Shown here: positions 47,201 to 64,000 of the stretch, piece by piece
Layout: the number at the start of each line of letters is the position of its first letter
Position numbering within the stretch: the first letter of the stretch is position 1
Assembly (NCBI GenBank): GCA_009103225.1
Contig: RHPI01003116.1
Coordinates: 79,013-143,012, forward strand
Length of the DNA: 64,000 nt
Source of the DNA: Chlorokybus atmophyticus
Lineage: Eukaryota; Streptophyta; Chlorokybophyceae; Chlorokybales; Chlorokybaceae
Direction: 5' to 3'
The notes under the pieces: generated by a model
Seen by the model: the letters and a program-made list of their open reading frames with translations, nothing else
Told to the model about the DNA's origin: nothing
Database searches by the model: none
Position numbers and translations under genes: made by a program

Positions 47201-47805
47201 TCCCTCGAAACATCTCGCTTTGCGTGCAGATTGCTCAGGATGAGTCGCACGATCCGGAGCCCAAAAAGGCCTCATATTCCAAAGACGACTTCTTTGACAT
47301 GCTTTCCTGCGACTCTGTCGACCGACGGTGCGTGCCTTTGTCCCATGCATCTGTTGCGCTACACGCTACCAACTTGATGCTCTGATCAATGAATCTTGTG
47401 TGGTTTCATCAGCGGTGGGGGACAGCGAGAGAGCAGGCCCAGGTTTGCCGAACAGCGCAAGCTGGATTATGAGACCTTTGGCACAGTTGGCCGGTGAGCA
47501 TTTCACAATCGTTGGATTATGCTGCGTGCTCGCATAAGCACACACACATGTGCGCATGCACGCGTGCACATCTCGGATGCGCATGAGCGCGTGAGATCGT
47601 ACATGAGTAATCTGTATCACTTTGCAGGAGGCACAGCGGCCGCGGTGGGCGAGGAGGAGGCCGTGGTGGGAGGGGGAGCTATCATGGAGGCCCACGCGCA
47701 ACGGGGCCGGGCAGTTACTTTCCCCCGCCGCCTCAGAACGCAGGCAGGGGTGGCAGCGGCGGCGGTCGGGGAGGTGGCGCTGCGCCCGAGCCCGTGCGCA
47801 CTTAG
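44220..47805 (+). CDS. LSM14: LSM14/RAP55/DCP5 mRNP and P-body protein
   Basis: Twelve exons in phase: 44220-44394, 44795-44895, 45142-45231, about 45314-45544, 45707-45973, 46162-46273, 46382-46483, 46594-46937, 47022-47126, 47230-47327, 47413-47493 and 47628-47805, about 627 residues. Order of domains: Ala/Gly-rich start; Lsm domain ([20 protein letters not shown] ... [12 protein letters not shown]); long Pro/Gln/Ala-rich linker with an internal RGG stretch; FDF/DFDF motif ([14 protein letters not shown]); FFD box ([13 protein letters not shown]); TFG box ([17 protein letters not shown]); C-terminal RGG repeats. This is the full architecture of RAP55/Scd6/DCP5, which binds decapping factors and DDX6-type helicases and represses translation in P-bodies. 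The stop is at 47803-47805, and a TGTAA lies about 100 bases downstream. The 3' end from the TFG box on lies in a duplicated segment. Confidence 0.95.
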
Positions 47806-49089
47806 CTTAGGAGAGTTCAACACAGGCAGGCGAGCCATGTTGAAGCCATGCAGCTGTCACACATATGTGAAGCGTGGTGGACGTCTCCACCAGCAATAGT
47901 TTGTAACATGTGTATGACGGTGTAGTATCTGAGCGTCGGCGTTGTTTTGCCTCAGTTGCCACATGTAAACTAGGCAGCCGGAAATGCCGGGGCTTGCCAG
48001 AGGGAGTACATAGCAGTATGGGCTGCGCGCGCTGACTTGAGAGCATCGGTCATAAACTGTTGAGAAGCGCAGCAACTCGGCTGTCGCAGTCTGTGATTAT
48101 GTCTGAGCATTATCCTGCAACGCTCACACATGCCACTGTTGTGCGCGACCGCCGTCATGCGCGAGGGTTACTTACGCATTTCCACCATGGATGGATACGT
48201 TTACCTTGTGTGCCGCAGCTTGGGCTATACTATCAGACATCTGCATGCCTGATAGTACACCAGAAATACCAAAAAAGATCGGATCTAATGCATCTTTACA
48301 GCATTGCGCTGCTAGTGGTTTGTGATCCGGTATGTGTCCTTGCTTATTCATACTAGAAAATGTACCACTATGGGCACCACAGACTTCATGTCGCGACATA
48401 GCACACCCATCTTCTAAGTATTTGCCACACCTTCACAATTTCCGAGCGCAGTCGAGTGCCTTTGACATAGCCATTGAGCACGCATTTTGTGACCTTCTCA
48501 ACTTGCAGGGGTTGGCAGTAGCAGATGTCGTGTGGGTGCGCATGCAGCTGTTGATACTAGTGTCGATTGGAGGCATGGGGCTGCGGCTGGCGGTCCTTGT
48601 AGCGCCAGCTGTATTACAACGCCGCTTCACTCCCGTGGCTGGCTCTATTCCCTTCGACGACCATTGATACCATGGCATCCGGCACCCTACGCTTTCAGTC
48701 CAATCCGTTCAGCCCTGGACTTGCTTTCGACTCAGTGCAGCACACCATCCCGCCGTTCTCGGCACTGGCGCACGTGCAATCACGGTCTTCAGCAGGACAT
48801 CACAGAGGCGTTGGACGGGCTTACTCGTGTGTCTTTGGTGACTAGGGCTGCTGTGCACGATGTCGCCCGTCTCCAGTGGGCATCGGGGTTGGGAGCAATT
48901 GCGTGGTTGCTGGCAGTCGGGCCGCCCGAGGGGGTTTTCACTGCTAACCATCTTGCAAGTCCTGCGCGCGCGCGGACGAGGCGGACCCCGTTGTGTCGTG
49001 TTGAGTCCGCGAGGAGTCCACCAGAATTGTGGCCTGTCAAGTCCGAGTGGTTCTCGTTTTGTCGTGCAAGGCAGTGAGGTGAGTCGCCG
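47436..49089. repeat. duplicated segment, copy A (1654 bases)
   Basis: Identical, as far as I compared, to 53526-55179 at a constant offset of 6090. It starts inside LSM14 exon 11, contains the last exon and 3' flank, and ends within the retroelement remnant. Here it continues normally on both sides, so this copy is the native location. Confidence 0.93.
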
Positions 49090-50560
49090 AATTGTTTGCT
49101 GACCCAACCGGCCTGCTAAGTCGCGGGCTCGGTTGCGAGTCTTGCAATGTCGGTGATGTTCCTCGAAAGTCCGCATGCTGCCGACGGAAGTCGGCAGCGC
49201 GGCATTTATCACGATAATATCTGTTCTACGATTATATCGCGGCAAGTCCACACGGACCCTGTTGGACCCTTTTGCCAGACCAGGCCAGGGCGCCTGGCGG
49301 CCTGACGGCCTGGTAGCTAGTTCTCCCAAACGGCGCCACCAGAGCCGGCGCTGACTGGCTGGTCAGCTCCAGCGCCGCCCATATACGCTAATCAACTTAT
49401 TTTAACGTTGCCGCCGCCACTCCCTGCAACACCCAATGACGCCCAGCATGAGCAGGCGGTGGCCCAGCGCCTCCGAGCAGATCCGCGTGGACACCCCACG
49501 CACCGGCTGGGCTAGCAGCGCCGATAAATCGCGTGGTTACCATCGGATATTTGTAATAAAGTGCATTCACACTCAATTTCACCGAGCCAAATTCCGCACC
49601 ATTTCGCAAGGACCGCTTCGACATCCGCCGACACGCCAAGTCCGGTCGCGTCACGTCTTAGCGGAATTGCGCATTTAGCGCCGCCGGTGGACCGGCCAAT
49701 CCACACGACATGACAAGCCCAAACACTGCGACTCAGAGGGAACCCCTCGGACCCACGCCCTTTCGCACGATATCGACACGACCGTTTTTGCAAGATGAAA
49801 CCCCTCCGGCGGTCCGACTGCTGGCGCTGCCGTTGTATCCTGCTTGGGCTTGTCCAGCCATGTCTTTTGTACGGCGGTGCGCTTGTTGCTGGGCCTACCT
49901 CACCCTATAGCTATGCTAGCTCATGTACGGCACTGCGCCTGGGGTACGGCACTGGCATACACATCTTGCGATGTGGTCCTCAGCGCAGCGCAGCGCACGA
50001 CGCCCTGCGTGACGAGGTGTATCATGTTTTACGGGAGGCGGGGTACTCGGTCAGCATAAAGCGCTCTGGTTTCATGCCGATCCTGCCCGCAGAGGTGCCG
50101 AGACGTCGATTGGACCTGGTGGCTACGGGGCCAGGCCACGACCGTCGCCTACTACCGGACACCACTGTGACCACATGACCACATGCAGCGCTCAGCCAGG
50201 AGAAGGAGCGCGCGCAGTGGAATTGGCGAAGTGTCGGAAGTACGGCAACCACGCGGCGGGAGACAAGTTCATTCCTTTGGCAGCGGAGACGTTCAGCACC
50301 CTAGGAGCTTCTTTCCACGAGCTAATTACTGACTTCGCGCGCCGTGTAGTCAGCATCGGGGTTTGCATACGACACGTATTACCGGGTTCGTGTCCATGTA
50401 CCGGCAGCGGATTGCTTGTGCACTACAGCGAGCTCAGGGCATGGCTGTGTTGGAAACTGCGACAACGGCCGTGTGTACAGCTCGGGGTTGCCCGCCACTG
50501 AAACCTGCTCCTATGGTAACCCCGTCTGACGTGGCAGTGCTCTTGACGTGAGGTGTACGC
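48460..50560 (+). pseudogene. decayed non-LTR-type retroelement, C-terminal part
   Basis: Broken pieces in different frames appear in the order of a retroelement pol C-terminus. 48460-48620 gives LLNLQGLAVADVVWVRMQL and SIGGMGLRLAVLVAPAV, like the post-RT 'GGLGLR' region. 48790-48960 gives a helical HDVARLQWASGLGAIAWLL. 49920-50160 gives YGTGIHILRCG and HDALRDEVYHVLREAGYSV, then RRLDLVATG and DTTVT. This resembles a zinc-knuckle followed by a PD-(D/E)xK-like nuclease. 50190-50340 gives KFIPLAAETFSTLGASFHEL. Frameshifts and stops separate the pieces, so it is dead. No RT active site remains in the window. 49090-49790 between the pieces is not assigned. Identification rests on pattern recall and is moderately sure. 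Confidence 0.6.
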
Positions 50561-51383
50561 GGCTGATGCGCGCTAGCTTCATGGTTGTACTGTCATGTGT
50601 CTTCGCGTTATGATTGTTTTGGATTTGCGTTGTTGTGTTAGCGTTATGACTTTGACACTTAGACCTTGTGACCGATTGACATAACATATAGAGAGAGACA
50701 ATTCACATGAGAGTGCCATGGGCAATGGAGGCCACATCCTATCCAGCAAGGCCGGCATGATCGCGAAACATGGGTTCTGGAAGTGCATGCCAACAGTGCA
50801 AGACCGCAGTGACCTGTGTGCGCGCTAGGCTGCAACCGATATGTGCTACCGATATGCACTGACCAAAGTAAGTGTGAAACAAGCACCATCAGCTCGAATT
50901 TCAACCTGCTTGAACAGCGTGTTGTGCGTAATCTGGAGTTCTCCGTCAAAGGCTCCCAACCAACTACATGTCTTCATGGCCAGGCACAGAGTTGTGTGGG
51001 TGAAATCAGCAAAGTCCCTACCCACTTGATGATGTTGGATACATGGTGATAGCAATGGTTGAGGTAGCTGAACGTCCCGGGGTGTGCATGAGTGGCAGAT
51101 AGTGATGCAAGTGCGCATGACTGCTGCTTGCTTGTGCGTGCTAGCTGGCTGGCACGTGCATGTTGCATCCTTTGTACAAACTCACAGCATCAAGGGTGGC
51201 ATAATCTAAAGCTACAAGTGAATCCATGTGGTTCTCGTTCATGCTCGTTCTTGTTCCAAATATGCTTTACAAACAATATGTAAGTTGGTGCCACACTTAT
51301 CCATGCACCCGGAATAGTGATGGTTATCCAGATGCATGAACTGGTGCGAGTTGACTCGTCTCACAGCTGCCTACTATCACTAC
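50561..51383. other. intergenic, p28 3' flank
   Basis: No gene is recognised. A TTACA at about 51266 (TGTAA on the minus strand) is a possible polyadenylation signal for the p28 gene. Confidence 0.4.
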
Positions 51384-53493
51384 CTACTTCTTGGCACCGG
51401 CCTGCGCGGGTGCAAGGAACTGTTCCAGCTGCTGCTTGAGCTGCTTGTTGGCGCGCGTGAGGTAAGCCACCTCGTCCGCATGCTGCAATTGGAAATATTG
51501 TATGCTGGTAATAGCAACAACAGTGGTGCCAATGATAACGACAATGACGGTGATGAAGGCAACATTGGCGATGATGTGTACCTTCTTGTCGTCAAGTGCG
51601 CGTCGTTCGGCTTCCCGCCTCTCGACAGCCTCGCACTTGGCTCGCCACTCGGCAGCCTGTTGATACTCGGATTGTCAAACACAACAGCAATGATAATAAC
51701 AACAACCAAAGGTCATGTACTTATTGTCAAGCTGCGTACAACAACATCATTCATAGCAACTAACAATAACAACAACAACAATGCGTGTGTACGGATTGTG
51801 CTGACATGCCTTGGCAACATGAGTGACGGAGTGCGTGCCAATGACCATGCGCACATGCACGTGCATCACAACAACAGCAACAGCAACAACAACAAGAGCA
51901 TCGTCTGACCTGGCGTTCGGCCTCTTTGGCTTCGTGCTCCTTCTGGGCGAGGCGGGTCTCGAGGTCAGAGCGTCCCGCGTCCGCCGCCAAAGCCTTGCGC
52001 ATCCCAAACGCCACTGAAGATTCGTATAGCGTCTGGTACGCCGCTATCGTCTGCACAACGCAATGTGTGTATGTGTCAAAGTTTTGTTGCGTAAACATAC
52101 CACAACAACACACAATGCCATGCAATGCAGTGGAACGGAACACCAACTACACAGCGCATCACAACATGACACAACACACTCCAAAAGCAATATGGCACAA
52201 GCCAACATGCACATGTTCGTGCGTGGACATACCATCCGCATCTCATCGCGCACGCGCAGGAGCAACAGCCCCCTCTCCGCGCAGTTGATTGTGACCTGTA
52301 GCCAACCCAACATAACAGGTTACAACAATGTGTTGCATGCGGCACGCTTACTGGCGCTACTACTGGTACTACTGGTATGACTGCTAGTTCTGGTACTGAG
52401 ACTGGTACCATCACTGGTCAAGGCACTACTGGCACTGAGACCAAGTCCGGCACTGCTTTTGGTACTGATACTGATAGTGGTATTGGTACTGATACTGGCA
52501 CTGATATCTCCTACGACTGGTATTCAATATTGGTGTGTGCTCCACTCTTTGATGCTCTTACTTGTCGGATGAGTTCGTCAAATGTCTGAGCGTAAAGCTC
52601 CTCGCGCACGGGGCAGATCCCCGTCTCGCGCGCCTGCCTCTGCGCCAGCTGCTGGTCCAACCTCTCCTGCATTGTGTGTATGTTTGCATAGGTTCAGTAT
52701 GCACACATATGCACATGCACATGCACAGACGAACGTTGAGTAAATTCTTTTGTGATAAAAGCCGCTAGAAGATAGACTCGTCACCAGATTGCATGCATGT
52801 TGTGTGCCATGTTGTACACATGTTGTACACGTTGTGTGTTGCTCATGTTGTGTGCTGGATATGACTCATATTTACATATACACACAAGCGCATGTACGCG
52901 TGTACAACACATCGGAGGACCAAAGCACATGATTGTATGTGACCACACATGCACTCAAGAAGGCCTAATTTATCTGAGCACACGATATAAGCCCATGTGC
53001 CTACAAGTGTGCATGCCAAATGATTAAGGCAAAGGATATGGAAAGCCCTCGCGCAATGTTAACATAGAAGGTGCTCCATCCAACACATTGCTGTTACCTG
53101 CAGGGTGATGACGTCAAGGCGCGTGGCTGGCGTGGACGACACATACTGAACCCACAGCTGGCCATCTTCCGTCCACTCGCGGGGCGGCAGGATCGAGTTC
53201 AATATGTCCTCAGTCTGTGACACACACACACATAATGAGGACAAAAACGATACAACAACAAGTTGTGTTCAACTCATTACCTGTGCGAGTGGTCCTGATT
53301 TCGCTCCTTCCACCGGCGGCAATTGCTTCCCTCCTTTGACAAGTGTTTTCCCTGCTGTGCCTTTGCCAAACACGTTGTTGCCATTGCCATTGCCGTTAAT
53401 CCCCTTCCCGCCCCCGGCCTTGTCGGTCCCCTTGGTCGTGGACACCAGCACCGCGTTGTCGTAGCGAACCAGAGAACCCAATGGAGGAATCAT
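51384..53493 (-). CDS. DNALI1: axonemal inner-arm dynein light chain p28
   Basis: Seven exons in phase: 53493-53281, 53214-53098, 52666-52562, 52295-52233, 52050-51910, 51656-51582 and 51482-51384, 270 residues. It matches the p28/IDA4/DNALI1 family along its length: SLVRYDNAVLVST, then a Gly/Asn-rich insert, ILNSILPPREWTEDGQLWVQ, SSTPATRLDVITLQ, RQARETGICPVREELYAQ, FDELIRQVTINCAERGLLLL, TIAAYQTLYESSVAFGMRKA, and a C-terminal coiled coil ending QLKQQLEQFLAPA. The protein anchors single-headed inner-arm dyneins with actin or centrin in motile axonemes, so the organism makes a motile flagellum. The ATG at 53493 is only 33 bases from the edge of the duplicated block at 53526, so its 5' UTR and promoter in this assembly may be wrong. 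Confidence 0.96.
52340..52515. repeat. degenerate GGTACTG-type minisatellite in a p28 intron
   Basis: Intronic stretch of repeated GGTACTGATACTGG/GGCACTGAGACC-like units of about 6 and 12 bases. The + strand reads as a Thr-Gly repeat, which I take as a by-product. Confidence 0.7.
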
Positions 53494-53525
53494 GGCTTCT
53501 GCAAGAGAGGTGTGGGTGGGTGGGT

Positions 53526-55179
53526 GGCCCAGGTTTGCCGAACAGCGCAAGCTGGATTATGAGACCTTTGGCACAGTTGGCCGGTGAGCATTTCACAATC
53601 GTTGGATTATGCTGCGTGCTCGCATAAGCACACACACATGTGCGCATGCACGCGTGCACATCTCGGATGCGCATGAGCGCGTGAGATCGTACATGAGTAA
53701 TCTGTATCACTTTGCAGGAGGCACAGCGGCCGCGGTGGGCGAGGAGGAGGCCGTGGTGGGAGGGGGAGCTATCATGGAGGCCCACGCGCAACGGGGCCGG
53801 GCAGTTACTTTCCCCCGCCGCCTCAGAACGCAGGCAGGGGTGGCAGCGGCGGCGGTCGGGGAGGTGGCGCTGCGCCCGAGCCCGTGCGCACTTAGCTTAG
53901 GAGAGTTCAACACAGGCAGGCGAGCCATGTTGAAGCCATGCAGCTGTCACACATATGTGAAGCGTGGTGGACGTCTCCACCAGCAATAGTTTGTAACATG
54001 TGTATGACGGTGTAGTATCTGAGCGTCGGCGTTGTTTTGCCTCAGTTGCCACATGTAAACTAGGCAGCCGGAAATGCCGGGGCTTGCCAGAGGGAGTACA
54101 TAGCAGTATGGGCTGCGCGCGCTGACTTGAGAGCATCGGTCATAAACTGTTGAGAAGCGCAGCAACTCGGCTGTCGCAGTCTGTGATTATGTCTGAGCAT
54201 TATCCTGCAACGCTCACACATGCCACTGTTGTGCGCGACCGCCGTCATGCGCGAGGGTTACTTACGCATTTCCACCATGGATGGATACGTTTACCTTGTG
54301 TGCCGCAGCTTGGGCTATACTATCAGACATCTGCATGCCTGATAGTACACCAGAAATACCAAAAAAGATCGGATCTAATGCATCTTTACAGCATTGCGCT
54401 GCTAGTGGTTTGTGATCCGGTATGTGTCCTTGCTTATTCATACTAGAAAATGTACCACTATGGGCACCACAGACTTCATGTCGCGACATAGCACACCCAT
54501 CTTCTAAGTATTTGCCACACCTTCACAATTTCCGAGCGCAGTCGAGTGCCTTTGACATAGCCATTGAGCACGCATTTTGTGACCTTCTCAACTTGCAGGG
54601 GTTGGCAGTAGCAGATGTCGTGTGGGTGCGCATGCAGCTGTTGATACTAGTGTCGATTGGAGGCATGGGGCTGCGGCTGGCGGTCCTTGTAGCGCCAGCT
54701 GTATTACAACGCCGCTTCACTCCCGTGGCTGGCTCTATTCCCTTCGACGACCATTGATACCATGGCATCCGGCACCCTACGCTTTCAGTCCAATCCGTTC
54801 AGCCCTGGACTTGCTTTCGACTCAGTGCAGCACACCATCCCGCCGTTCTCGGCACTGGCGCACGTGCAATCACGGTCTTCAGCAGGACATCACAGAGGCG
54901 TTGGACGGGCTTACTCGTGTGTCTTTGGTGACTAGGGCTGCTGTGCACGATGTCGCCCGTCTCCAGTGGGCATCGGGGTTGGGAGCAATTGCGTGGTTGC
55001 TGGCAGTCGGGCCGCCCGAGGGGGTTTTCACTGCTAACCATCTTGCAAGTCCTGCGCGCGCGCGGACGAGGCGGACCCCGTTGTGTCGTGTTGAGTCCGC
55101 GAGGAGTCCACCAGAATTGTGGCCTGTCAAGTCCGAGTGGTTCTCGTTTTGTCGTGCAAGGCAGTGAGGTGAGTCGCCG
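53526..55179. repeat. duplicated segment, copy B (1654 bases)
   Basis: Second copy of 47436-49089, including the last LSM14 exons without their gene and the first part of the retroelement remnant. The left junction shares GGCCCAGG with copy A. The right end stops exactly at the single N at 55180. Identity appears complete, which together with the N points to a misassembly or a very recent duplication. The LSM14 exon fragment here (53527-53895) is non-functional. Confidence 0.9.
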
Positions 55180-57435
55180 NCTTGGCTGTGCAGATGATAG
55201 AAACCACCTCAATCAACGTGGCAAGCGAAACCCGTACAGGAGGTGAAACCCTTCGTAATTGTGTTGATTAGATAATCATACCTTGCCTGTTCCAAGCGGG
55301 CAACAAGACAAGCGCACTCTCTCTCACGCCATCACCAGGTCAGGACGCCAGCGCCCGGTGGCAATCGCCTTGTCCACAATCAGGGACTCTAGCTACCAAA
55401 CAGTTATCAGGACCAAGATGCGGCTAATAACGCTGACACAGACACCGACAACGCCACCGCTGTCGCCGCCGCTGGCCGTTAGGGTTAGGGTTTGTTGTGA
55501 GTGCTCAGCTAATTTTGGCGGGGGTCACGTGAGAAGTCACGCCGACCGTCGGTGCAGGCCAGCGTGACGCGTTGCGCTATGCATGCACTCTTCGTAAAAT
55601 AACTCACTCGGCGAGGGCACTTTACTAACTTCCCGGCGGCCAGGGTTATGCATCCATTCCAATGCCTTTTAGACTGGAGCATAGGTTAGCGAGATGCTGA
55701 CGACAAACAAACCAAACATTTGTATGGCGCCTTTTACGAAGATTTTATGGCTACGGTACGTTCATGTCCTTACACCTAGCGCTAGGGCAACCCAATGTCA
55801 ATGTGTGCCAACATCAGATGAAGTGTCAATGGTATTACGTGTAAACTTGATGAACTAGGGGTGCGGCTGTTTGGTCGGGCCGGCCGGCATTCAACCTACA
55901 TCACATCCCGCGCTATCACACGGCACCCGCGACTACCGGGCTGCGCGGCAGTATGTGCGGCTCGCCTGCTCATTGGCTAGGCGGCGAGTACGCGTTACAC
56001 CGTTAGATCTGCCAAACAATTGTGGCCGTCCAAAGCACATCCGATCGTATACACGCAGGCCAATAAATGTAAAATTAAGCACAGTTCTGCATACGTGGCC
56101 GCTTCTGGTTGCATATTGATCATTTGTATGTGTTACAGTAATAATATTAATAGATATGGAGATGCATCAATACATGTTGATATCTCTGATGTGTTGCAAA
56201 CTGAAGCACATATGTTGCAATATGGTGCAATATGACTAGCAACCTGCAATTAAGTGTTACAAAATCAATACTTAAATGTAACGTTCACGCCATGGTACGT
56301 GCTAAGATATCTAGTAAGTAATGCCAAGGTTACAACCATCAAAAAATGCTAACCAAAATTACCTTAACGTTAAGATTCAATTAAAATTAAACAAAAAATT
56401 GCATTTAACGATGCAATTGTTTAGGTCACCATTTGGTCACGCATGAATTTGATTAAATGGGATCGCAACGGTGACAACAGCCGTTGCGGCAAAAGGCAGC
56501 GAATTGGCGAATCATTGCAGAGATGCATAAAAGATGCTGAAAACTATCTCGGCGGCAACTGCTTGCCAACGGCGACCAAAAATCGCTAGCGATTTCGTGC
56601 AATTGCAGCACAGTTAGTGGTTGAATCGGCCGCGTTTTTTGCGGTACGAGGTCGGGGCATGCCCCATACCCCAAAGACATGCCGCCACTACTCACCCTCG
56701 TTTAATTAATCCAATCTACCATGTAACACTAATTGATTACACGCTATAGTTATTGCGTCATCTAATATGGTCAACAGCCGAACGAAATTGATCATGACTA
56801 AGATAAATGCGCTCTATGAGTCATAGAGCTCGTCATAGACTATGACGGAACTTCACAACGTATTATCTGCGCATGATAGGAGTATCATGCCCGGCGTCAT
56901 GACATGCGCAATTGATAAGTTCGTCATACCATTGACTTAGCAGTCATCGCGGTTCGTTACACCAACAACTGTAGCAGCAGATTGGCATGACATTTTGCCG
57001 TGCCTGCAAGATGTGTCTCGCAGTGAGGGTGAGTACATCCAAGCACGCGAGTGTGAGGGCTTGTAGTGCTGCAGGGTAGCGTGTAGGATTCGCAGCAGCG
57101 TAAAGGTAGCTGCATGCAGGGTCAACGCGGAGTCCCTGGAGGAGCTTACGGCGTGCGAGGAAGTCAAGCGGAGGGAAAACAATCCGGGTCATCCCCTAGA
57201 CTGCCTAGTAGACGTTAGTCAATGCGGGATCGTTCACTGCCTTGATGTTGTGCTGCTTCTCTCCTTCTTGCTCCCAGATTAGTTCAGTTGAGCTTGGTTG
57301 CAACGCCCTAAGCGCCTTGGGCAAGATTCCTCTCGCTCGCAGCGTTGTTGCTGGTGGTGGTCTTCACCCCATTGTGGCGCTCATCATCATCCAGGGCAAC
57401 ACAGCAGCAGCAGGCGGCGACCTTCTTTTCGCCGT
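55180..57435. other. single N, then gene-free region
   Basis: 55180 is N. 55181-55570 looks like the 5' flank of an unseen minus-strand gene: GC-rich, with GGGTTAGGGTTT at about 55483. 55600-57200 is AT-rich in part (56100-56450) with no recognised gene. 57190-57435 is probably the 3' UTR of the TRP channel. Confidence 0.4.
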
Positions 57436-62969
<5,534 letters not shown>

Positions 62970-64000
62970 GTGGGCGGGTGGGTGGGTGGGTGGGTGGGGG
63001 AGAAGGGGATGTGTGGTGTTGATAATGATGTTTTTGTCGAGAGATGGGGTGTCGTTGGACCACTGTGGTTGCATAACTACACGAGATGCTGATAAAGAAA
63101 AAGGGCAGCCTACCAAAAACAAGCAGAACGTGTATCACCATCATTGAAAACACCACCACCAACAACAGTGCAGTTCACCAAGCTTGCCAGTTTCCCTGGC
63201 GCGGGGGAGAGCATGCCCGGGGCTATTGTAGGCAGTATGGAGCCTCCTTCGGAAGTGCTCATGCTGCTGTTGTGTTGGAGGTGTTCTTATTGTCTTCGTT
63301 GCAGTTGTTGTTGACACGTTATGACAGAGTTCCCAGCTTACAGCAGCGGGCCGTCAGGTCAGCTACTCCTAGCACATAGCATGACAGGCGGCGGCATGCA
63401 CAATGCGACTGACGTGACTATCACATCTACAACTACTGGCAGCATATCCTGTACACAAACGTCAGTCCTCATGTATCCACCCTCAAGTCACTGACACAGC
63501 GGAGAGTCTCCAGGCTGCGCCGTTCTAGGCTGAGCAAGCTGTTACGTCAACGCGGCACGCGCTACACTACAGTCTGCCCTTGATATAAGAGCCAAGTTCG
63601 GAAAGCGCCTGAATGCTCCTATGAAGATGCTCCCAAGTGCCCTTACCGTCTATGTCATTGCTGTTACCAAGCAGATGGCATTGCAATGCTCATGCATTGG
63701 AATGCCATCTGGCAGAGTACGTATTCTGCACAACCGATGATAAATCAAGATAAACTTCGCCATTACCACGTGGTTGAATTATATGAGATTATGATGTTAG
63801 TTCAACCCATCATGCTTTTGATTATTATTAATATAATACATGATCGTGCTGTTGCCAAGGCAGCACGATGTTAAAAAGCTGTACACGTTGGTAACACGTA
63901 AAACATCTCTCTTGAATAGTTGAACATATGCAAATATGTTATCGTGAGCATGTTGAAGCTCTCCAATTAATGCTTTAACGATGAATTCGACCTAGCTGCG
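62970..64000. other. upstream flank of the TRP channel gene
   Basis: Starts with a GGGTGGGTGGGT run (62975-62996). No gene is recognised to the window edge. The end is AT-rich. Confidence 0.4.

Noticed and set aside
48532-49077. 181-codon open frame, repeated at 54622-55167
   Set aside because: The N-terminal part is out of frame with the recognisable retroelement pieces. Only the 3' part resembles the element, so I treat it as pseudogene rather than a gene.
48709-49329. 206-codon minus-strand frame
   Set aside because: It is antisense to the retroelement remnant, with no family resemblance.
55470-55500. Telomeric repeat (GGGTTAGGGTTT), also near 57630
   Set aside because: Only about two units, inside gene flanks. 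It is better read as a telo-box than an interstitial telomere.

Overview
This window is nuclear DNA from a eukaryote, most likely a flagellated green alga. I infer this from multi-exon genes with short GT-AG introns, two proteins with plastid-type features (an amylase with a clear transit-like N-terminus and a Rubisco-LSMT-like SET methyltransferase), plant-type shaggy kinase and Pumilio proteins, an inner-arm dynein light chain (p28) and an ankyrin-TRP channel of the ciliary kind, plus plant-style telo-box motifs (AAACCCTA) near several start codons. I cannot name the species. The sequence has one 258-base run of N (14895-15152) and single Ns at 4537, 55180 and 60654, so it is a draft scaffold.

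Layout from left to right. 39-1273 (+): end of a LamG/concanavalin-like surface protein. 2358-3109 (+): an unrecognised spliced gene. 4263-4536: (TC)n. 6407-9268 (-), perhaps reaching 10048: SET-domain methyltransferase with a His-rich insertion. 10609-11186: (AC)n. 11187-16560: no gene recognised. 16561-21281 (-): Pumilio. 24528-25781 (-): ARF1. 27857-30187 (-): GSK3/shaggy kinase. 32630-35283 (+): TauE/SafE-type membrane transporter. 36803-40223 (-): plastid-type CBM20-GH13 amylase. 40936-42012 (+): coiled-coil protein. 42390-43835 (-) and 44220-47805 (+): R3HDM4-like and LSM14/DCP5, head to head. 48460-50560: decayed retroelement. 51384-53493 (-): axonemal p28. 53526-55179: exact second copy of 47436-49089. 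57436-62969 (-): ankyrin-TRPV-like channel.

The genes are ordinary single eukaryotic units, not operons. By theme there are post-transcriptional control (Pumilio, LSM14, the R3H protein), signalling and traffic (GSK3, ARF), plastid metabolism (SET methyltransferase, amylase) and the flagellum (p28, TRP channel). Exon boundaries were worked out by hand. For Pumilio, ARF, GSK3, amylase, R3HDM4, LSM14, p28 and the TRP channel every junction keeps frame and family alignment, so those models are strong. The 5' ends of the SET gene, the transporter, the coiled-coil gene and the gene at 2358, and the left end of the LamG gene, are unresolved.
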